Source: Chitinophagaceae bacterium
GTDB lineage: Bacteria > Bacteroidota > Bacteroidia > Chitinophagales > Chitinophagaceae
Direction of reading: 5' to 3'
Assembly: GCA_947463105.1 (NCBI GenBank)
Contig: CANHSD010000087.1
Coordinates: forward strand, 1 to 10,987
Length of the DNA stretch: 10,987 nt
Under the pieces are notes generated by a model, which saw only the letters and a list, made by a program, of their open reading frames with translations, did no database searches and was not told the DNA's origin. The position numbers and the translations under genes were made by a program. Positions 6,712 to 10,987 of the stretch are shown one piece after another. The first letter of the stretch is position 1, and the number at the start of each line of letters is the position of its first letter.

Positions 6712-9135
6712 ATGATCAATCATTTTTTTAAAACAGCTTTTTTTCTTTTGGCGTTTGTTTCGACATCAGCTCAAAAAATGACTGCACCTATCATACTCCC
6801 CAATGGTTGGACACTAAGCCCCGCCGGAAAATCTCTTGGTTTGGGTGATCTTCCTTTGAACATGATTGTCAGTAAATCCGGGAAATACATTGCTGTGACC
6901 AACAATGGACAAAGTACGCAGAGCATTCAGTTGATTGATGTGAAGGCTGAGAAGGTGATAGATTCCGTTGACATCCCGAAATCATGGTATGGTATTGTAT
7001 TTACTTCCGACGAACGTTTCATTTATGTTTCAGGTGGACATGATAACCAGATTTTGAAATATGAAATCTCTGGTGGAAAATTAAAAATGGTTGATAAAAT
7101 TGTCTTGGGAAAGCCCTGGCCCAACCGCATCGGGCCTGCAGGACTGACAATGGATGAAGCAAGAAACATGATGTATGTTGTTACCCGTGAAGACAAACAA
7201 TTGTACTTGGTGGAACTTGGTTCCAAAAAAATAGTTGCGCAGTTCGGATTGGATGCAGAAGCTTACGACTGCAAGTTGAGCAAGGATAAAAAAGAATTGT
7301 TCATTACCTGTTGGGGCTGTGACAAAGTATTGGTATTTGATCTTGTCAATAAGCGTTGGCAGAGACCAATTACCGTTGGAGACAATCCCAATGAGATGTT
7401 GCTTTCTGCAGATGGTAAACTGCTATATGTCTGCAATGCCAATGATAACAGCGTATCGGTGATTGATGTTAACAATAAAATGGTCATCGAAACATTGGAT
7501 GCTGCACTTTTTCCCAATTCTCCCAGTGGCTCTACTACCAATAGCCTGGCGATTGATCCAGTGTCAAAAAGATTGTACATCGCCAATGCTGATAACAATT
7601 GTTTAGCTGTTTTTGATATTGCTGAAAAGGGAAAAAGTATTGCGAAAGGCTTTATTCCTGTTGGCTGGTATCCTACGGCAGTAAGGTGCATCAATGGTAA
7701 ATTATGGGTAGCCAATGGAAAGGGAATGACTTCTATGGCTAATCCGTTTGGTCCATCTCCGATCCGGAAAAAAGAGGATGTGATCCACCATGGCTTTCAG
7801 GTTAAGGATGCATCACAGGTTGAATACATAGGAGGATTGTTCAAGGGCACGATGAGCATTATCCCATCACCCAAACAACCTGAACTGGAAGTGTATACTG
7901 CTGCCGTTTACCGAAATTCCCCTTACTCCATCAAGAAATCGGAAATCGCCGATAGCCTTGCTCCAGGATTTCCAGTGCCTGTGAAAGCCGGACAAAAATC
8001 ACCAATCAAACATGTCTTCTATGTTATCAAGGAAAACAGGACCTATGACCAGGTATTGTCCGATGTAAAAGGGGGGAATGGCGACACATCCCTGTTGTTG
8101 TTTGGGGAAAATATCACGCCAAACCAGCATGCGCTGGTCAAGCAATTTGTTTTGCTGGACAATTTTTATGTGAATGCAGAGGTGAGTGCTGACGGGCATA
8201 ACTGGAGCATGGGTGGGTATGCAACAGACTATCTTGAAAAGACATGGCCCTCGAGCTATGGCAGCCGTGGGGGTACTTATGGTGGCGAAGGAGAACGTGA
8301 AATTGCCAACAACAAGGGTGGTTTTATCTGGAACAATTGCTTTCGGTATGGAATCAGTTTCAGGAGTTATGGTGAGTTCATGAGCAATGGAAATCCTACC
8401 ATTCCCATCCTCAAGGGAAACAACTGCAGCTACTTTCCAGAATACAATATGACCATCCGTGATACCACAAGGGTTAACTTATGGAAACGCGAATTTGACT
8501 CTTTGCTTGCCATCAATCGGGTTCCACAATTCAATACCATTCGATTGGGGAATGATCATACAGAGGGTATTCGTTTGGGTAGGCCATCCCCTTACGCACA
8601 TGTTGCTGACAATGACCTTGCCGTAGGAATGTTGATTGAAGCACTCTCAAAAAGTTCCATTTGGAATGAAACAGCTGTTTTTATTCTCGAAGATGATGCG
8701 CAGAATGGTGCTGACCATGTTGATGCCCACAGGAGTCCAGTGTATCTTGCCGGAGGGTTTGTCAAGCGTGGTTATATAGACCATACGCCGTATTCAACCA
8801 CCTCTGTGTTGAGAACGATGGAGTTGATTTTAGGCATGGGACCCATGTCTCAGTATGATGCAGCCGCAACTCCCATGTGGCGCTGTTTTGATTCATCTCC
8901 CAAGGCATTTCCTTTCAAGGCCATCATTCCCGGGGTAAACCTCAATGAGAAAAGCACGGCCATCAACCTATGGCAAAAAAAATCTGAGCAATTCAATTTC
9001 GCGAAAGAAGACAGCAACAACGATATTGAGTTTAACAGGGTGCTTTGGCATGGTATAAAAGGCGACATTCCTTTTCCTGGGCCCCGTCGTGCAGGATTCC
9101 TGATGGTGAATGCCAAGGATAGTGATGACGATTAG
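6712..9135 (+). CDS. Exported YncE-like beta-propeller / alkaline phosphatase-family phosphoesterase
   Basis: Second two-domain exported phosphoesterase, 807 aa, of the kind usually annotated as bifunctional YncE family/alkaline phosphatase family protein. The leader MINHFFKTAFFLLAFVSTSA is followed by Gln. Seven propeller repeats can be counted by eye between residues about 45 and 345 (SKSGKYIAVTNN, TSDERFIYVSGG, MDEARNMMYVV, SKDKKELFITC, SADGKLLYVCNA, DPVSKRLYIANA, INGKLWVANGKG). The phosphoesterase domain runs from about 430: SPIKHVFYVIKENRTYDQV (Glu441/Asn442 probable metal ligands), NITPNQH, DNFYVNAEVSADGHNWSMG (483-501), NDHT (614-617), YAHVADNDLAVG (from 628), EDDAQNGADHVDAHR (660-674). 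It shares the N-terminal ILPxGxxxSPAGK signature and all phosphoesterase blocks with the 1925 gene, so the two are paralogs. It matches my recollection of the family consensus more closely than that copy does. It follows the receptor by 22 bases and precedes the sulfatase by 20. It ends in the acidic run DSDDD. Substrate is unknown; phosphate mono- or diesters are most likely. Confidence 0.92.
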   Translation: MINHFFKTAFFLLAFVSTSAQKMTAPIILPNGWTLSPAGKSLGLGDLPLNMIVSKSGKYIAVTNNGQSTQSIQLIDVKAEKVIDSVDIPKSWYGIVFTSDERFIYVSGGHDNQILKYEISGGKLKMVDKIVLGKPWPNRIGPAGLTMDEARNMMYVVTREDKQLYLVELGSKKIVAQFGLDAEAYDCKLSKDKKELFITCWGCDKVLVFDLVNKRWQRPITVGDNPNEMLLSADGKLLYVCNANDNSVSVIDVNNKMVIETLDAALFPNSPSGSTTNSLAIDPVSKRLYIANADNNCLAVFDIAEKGKSIAKGFIPVGWYPTAVRCINGKLWVANGKGMTSMANPFGPSPIRKKEDVIHHGFQVKDASQVEYIGGLFKGTMSIIPSPKQPELEVYTAAVYRNSPYSIKKSEIADSLAPGFPVPVKAGQKSPIKHVFYVIKENRTYDQVLSDVKGGNGDTSLLLFGENITPNQHALVKQFVLLDNFYVNAEVSADGHNWSMGGYATDYLEKTWPSSYGSRGGTYGGEGEREIANNKGGFIWNNCFRYGISFRSYGEFMSNGNPTIPILKGNNCSYFPEYNMTIRDTTRVNLWKREFDSLLAINRVPQFNTIRLGNDHTEGIRLGRPSPYAHVADNDLAVGMLIEALSKSSIWNETAVFILEDDAQNGADHVDAHRSPVYLAGGFVKRGYIDHTPYSTTSVLRTMELILGMGPMSQYDAAATPMWRCFDSSPKAFPFKAIIPGVNLNEKSTAINLWQKKSEQFNFAKEDSNNDIEFNRVLWHGIKGDIPFPGPRRAGFLMVNAKDSDDD

Positions 9136-9155
9136 TGTAAAAAATCACTACATAG

Positions 9156-10763
9156 ATGAAAAAACAGCTTCTTCTCTTGCTCTTTTTGGCATGTCAATGT
9201 TTAGCCTTTGCACAAAAATCAAAGCCAAATATTGTCTTCATCATGGCCGATGATCTTGGCTTTTCTGATATTGGTGCTTATGGCGCTGAGATCAAAACAC
9301 CTCATCTGGATAGCCTCGCATGGTCTGGTGTTAGGCTAAAGCAATTTTATAATACCGGACGTTGCTGTCCTTCAAGGGCGTCTTTGTTGACGGGGATGTA
9401 TTCACACAATACCGGAATGGGTTACATGAATGGATTTGATCAAGTCACTCCCGGGTACAGAGGAGATTTGAGCCGCAATACCATGACCATTGCTGAGGCC
9501 CTGAAGCAAGCAGGTTATGCGAGTTATATGTCAGGAAAATGGCATGTTGCGACTGAAACAAAGCCCAAAGGGCCACAAGACAATTGGCCAATGCAGCGTG
9601 GATTTGATCGGTATTTTGGAACGCTGATCGGGTCGGGTAGTTTTTATACACCAAAGTCTCTGACATCTGGCAATACTCCGGTTAAGCCCAAAAAAGATTT
9701 TTACCTTACTGATGCAATTGCTGATTCTGCTACAGTTTTCATCAATGATCATGCTGTGAAACGGCAGGGGATTCCGTTTTTTTTATACGTTGCTTTTACA
9801 GCTCCCCATTGGCCCCTTCATGCAAAAGAACAAGACATTCAAAAGTACATGCAGTTGTACGAAAAAGGTTGGGATGCATTGAGGGCTGATCGGTACAAAA
9901 AGCAACTGAAGTTGGGTGTTATTGACAAATCTTACCGGATGAGTGATCGACACGATACCATTCCTGCATGGAAAGATATTCCCAAGCAAGAGCGGGCCAT
10001 TTGGGTAAAGCGCATGGCCATTTACGCCGCCCAGATTGACTGCATGGATCAAGGGATAGGACGAATCATGCAGGCCTTGAAAAAGAATGGTTTTTCTGAA
10101 AATACCATGGTTGTTTTCATGGCAGACAATGGAGGGTGTGCTGAATTTTTGAGTACCATGGATACCGCTTTGTCGACACTTGGAACTGATTCAAGCTATG
10201 AGAGCTATCGGGGAAATTGGGCCAACCTGAGCAATACACCTTTCAGGCTATTCAAGACAAGGTTGCATGAAGGAGGAATCCATACGCCATTCATCATTAG
10301 CTGGCCAGGCCATACGGCCAAGCAGGGAACTATCGTTGAAAATGCTCCAGCCCATATCATTGATTTGATGCCAACATTCCTTGATGCCGCTGGTTTAGCG
10401 TATCCAACAATATTCAACAAACAGCCAACAAAACCATTGAATGGGGTCAGTCTGGTCTCTGTTTTCAAAGGTGAAAAACTTCCAAACCGTACATTGTATT
10501 GGGAACACCAGGCCAACAGGGCCATTCGTTTGAATGACTGGAAACTGGTCTCCATGAGTACTGAGGAGCGCCCATACATAGGAACTTGGGAATTGTATGA
10601 TCTAAAGACAGACAAAACAGAACGGACAAACCTTGCCCTCAAGTATCCAGATAAAGTAAAGGAACTGGAGGCGGCCTGGAACCGGTGGGCAACTGAAAAC
10701 AATGTATTTCCGCTCAATGGGAAGGATTTGAAGTTGCGCGGACTAGAATTCAAAAGAAATTAG
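9156..10763 (+). CDS. Exported type I sulfatase (arylsulfatase family, formylglycine-dependent)
   Basis: Hydrolyses sulfate esters in the periplasm or at the surface, 535 aa. The signal peptide MKKQLLLLLFLACQCLAFA is followed by Gln20. Active-site landmarks are all present: KPNIVFIMADD with metal ligands Asp32/Asp33, the C-x-P-S-R maturation motif CCPSRASLLTG with Cys70 as the residue to be converted to formylglycine and Arg74, GKWH with Lys128/His130, PHWP with His218, ADNGG with Asp324/Asn325, and KTRLHEGG with Lys367. Length and C-terminal WELYDLKTDKTERTNLA are typical of the alkaline phosphatase-superfamily sulfatases. A formylglycine-generating enzyme is required and is not in the window. 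The gene starts 20 bases after the second propeller-phosphoesterase, so it is probably the last gene of that operon. Sugar, aryl or other sulfate substrates cannot be distinguished. Without a SusCD pair next to it, a carbohydrate role is not demonstrated. Confidence 0.95.
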   Translation: MKKQLLLLLFLACQCLAFAQKSKPNIVFIMADDLGFSDIGAYGAEIKTPHLDSLAWSGVRLKQFYNTGRCCPSRASLLTGMYSHNTGMGYMNGFDQVTPGYRGDLSRNTMTIAEALKQAGYASYMSGKWHVATETKPKGPQDNWPMQRGFDRYFGTLIGSGSFYTPKSLTSGNTPVKPKKDFYLTDAIADSATVFINDHAVKRQGIPFFLYVAFTAPHWPLHAKEQDIQKYMQLYEKGWDALRADRYKKQLKLGVIDKSYRMSDRHDTIPAWKDIPKQERAIWVKRMAIYAAQIDCMDQGIGRIMQALKKNGFSENTMVVFMADNGGCAEFLSTMDTALSTLGTDSSYESYRGNWANLSNTPFRLFKTRLHEGGIHTPFIISWPGHTAKQGTIVENAPAHIIDLMPTFLDAAGLAYPTIFNKQPTKPLNGVSLVSVFKGEKLPNRTLYWEHQANRAIRLNDWKLVSMSTEERPYIGTWELYDLKTDKTERTNLALKYPDKVKELEAAWNRWATENNVFPLNGKDLKLRGLEFKRN

Positions 10764-10818
10764 GGGGTTTACAGAACCTTCCAATTGGTTAAACGGGAAA
10801 TCGTCAAAGCGAATTGCT

Positions 10819-10826
10819 TACCTTAG
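10819..10826 (+). promoter_or_regulatory. Possible -7 element upstream of the last gene
   Basis: TACCTTAG differs by one base from the Bacteroidota TAnnTTTG -7 element and lies about 18 bases before the first ATG of the partial gene. No TTG is found at the usual distance upstream (the nearest, at 10785, is about 31 bases away), so support is weak. Confidence 0.25.
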
Positions 10827-10844
10827 CGGCATAAACATTTCTCT

Positions 10845-10987
10845 ATGGTTTACATGCTGCGCACCAAGAAAAAACTGGTTTTTATTTTTTCCTTTTTGGT
10901 TCTGTTTGTATCGGATCTTTCCGCTCAAAAAAAACTGGCCAAATCCCCCGAGCTTCCTGCTGTTCCATCGGTTGACCTCGAAACCTA
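10845..10987 (+). CDS. N-terminus of an exported protein, truncated by window edge
   Basis: Open frame of 47 whole codons running off the right edge. It reads MVYMLRTKKKLVFIFSFLVL… and ends its hydrophobic leader at …DLSA-Q, a signal peptide of the same style as the other exported proteins here. Either the ATG at 10845 or the in-frame ATG at 10854 may be the start; the latter gives a tighter leader with a basic N-region (MLRTKKK). The mature part visible (KKLAKSPELPAVPSVDLETY) is proline-rich and not diagnostic, so no function is proposed. It begins 81 bases after the sulfatase stop, a wider gap than those inside the preceding gene row, and may form a separate transcription unit. Confidence 0.7.
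   Translation, partial: MVYMLRTKKKLVFIFSFLVLFVSDLSAQKKLAKSPELPAVPSVDLET

Noticed and set aside
7263..7715. 150-codon open frame on the minus strand inside the second propeller
   Set aside because: It is opposite clear propeller repeats and its product is low in recognisable structure; taken as a shadow frame.
10205..10753. 182-codon open frame on the minus strand inside the sulfatase
   Set aside because: The plus strand encodes conserved sulfatase motifs here; the reverse translation shows no recognisable domain or upstream signals.
10763..10790. Terminator after the sulfatase
   Set aside because: A short stem can be drawn (GGTT…AACC extended by wobble pairs) but it is weak and has no following T-run.

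Overview
The window looks like a chromosomal stretch from a member of the Bacteroidota, plausibly Chitinophagaceae-like. This is inferred from style, not from a database match. Five exported proteins begin with short hydrophobic leaders that run into a Gln right after the predicted cleavage point (…DA-Q, …FS-Q, …SA-Q, …FA-Q, …SA-Q). Starts lack clear Shine-Dalgarno sequences, the only promoter-like strings resemble the TTG…TAnnTTTG type, and the gene content (TonB-dependent receptor, sulfatase, propeller-phosphoesterases) fits the phylum. All genes are on the + strand and coding density is very high. I see no tRNA, rRNA, CRISPR, IS element or phage signature, and no gene-free stretch longer than about 85 bases.

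Region 1 (1-1890) is peptide and small-molecule hydrolysis. It holds the C-terminal part of an M28 metallopeptidase resembling carboxypeptidase Q, cut by the left window edge, followed by a putative lipoprotein alpha/beta hydrolase of the proline-iminopeptidase (S33) type. The 82-base gap between them carries a promoter-like pair and a perfect 11-bp inverted repeat. The repeat engulfs the first possible ATG of the hydrolase and favours the second.

Region 2 (1925-10763) is a compact four-gene row with gaps of 4, 22 and 20 bases: a 909-aa YVTN-propeller/phosphoesterase, a 676-aa TonB-dependent receptor, an 807-aa second propeller/phosphoesterase, and a 535-aa type I sulfatase with the formylglycine motif. 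The phosphoesterase domains (PF04185-like) and the sulfatase all belong to the alkaline phosphatase superfamily. Three exported ester hydrolases of one clan therefore surround one outer-membrane transporter. The simplest reading is an ester-scavenging and uptake unit: periplasmic or surface enzymes strip phosphate or sulfate from an organic ligand, and the receptor imports the ligand or a product. There is no SusD partner and no SusC-type receptor, so this is not a canonical polysaccharide utilisation locus. The substrate is unknown.

Region 3 (10764-10987) is a short spacer with one weak promoter-like element, then the first 47 codons of another exported protein that runs off the right edge and cannot be identified.
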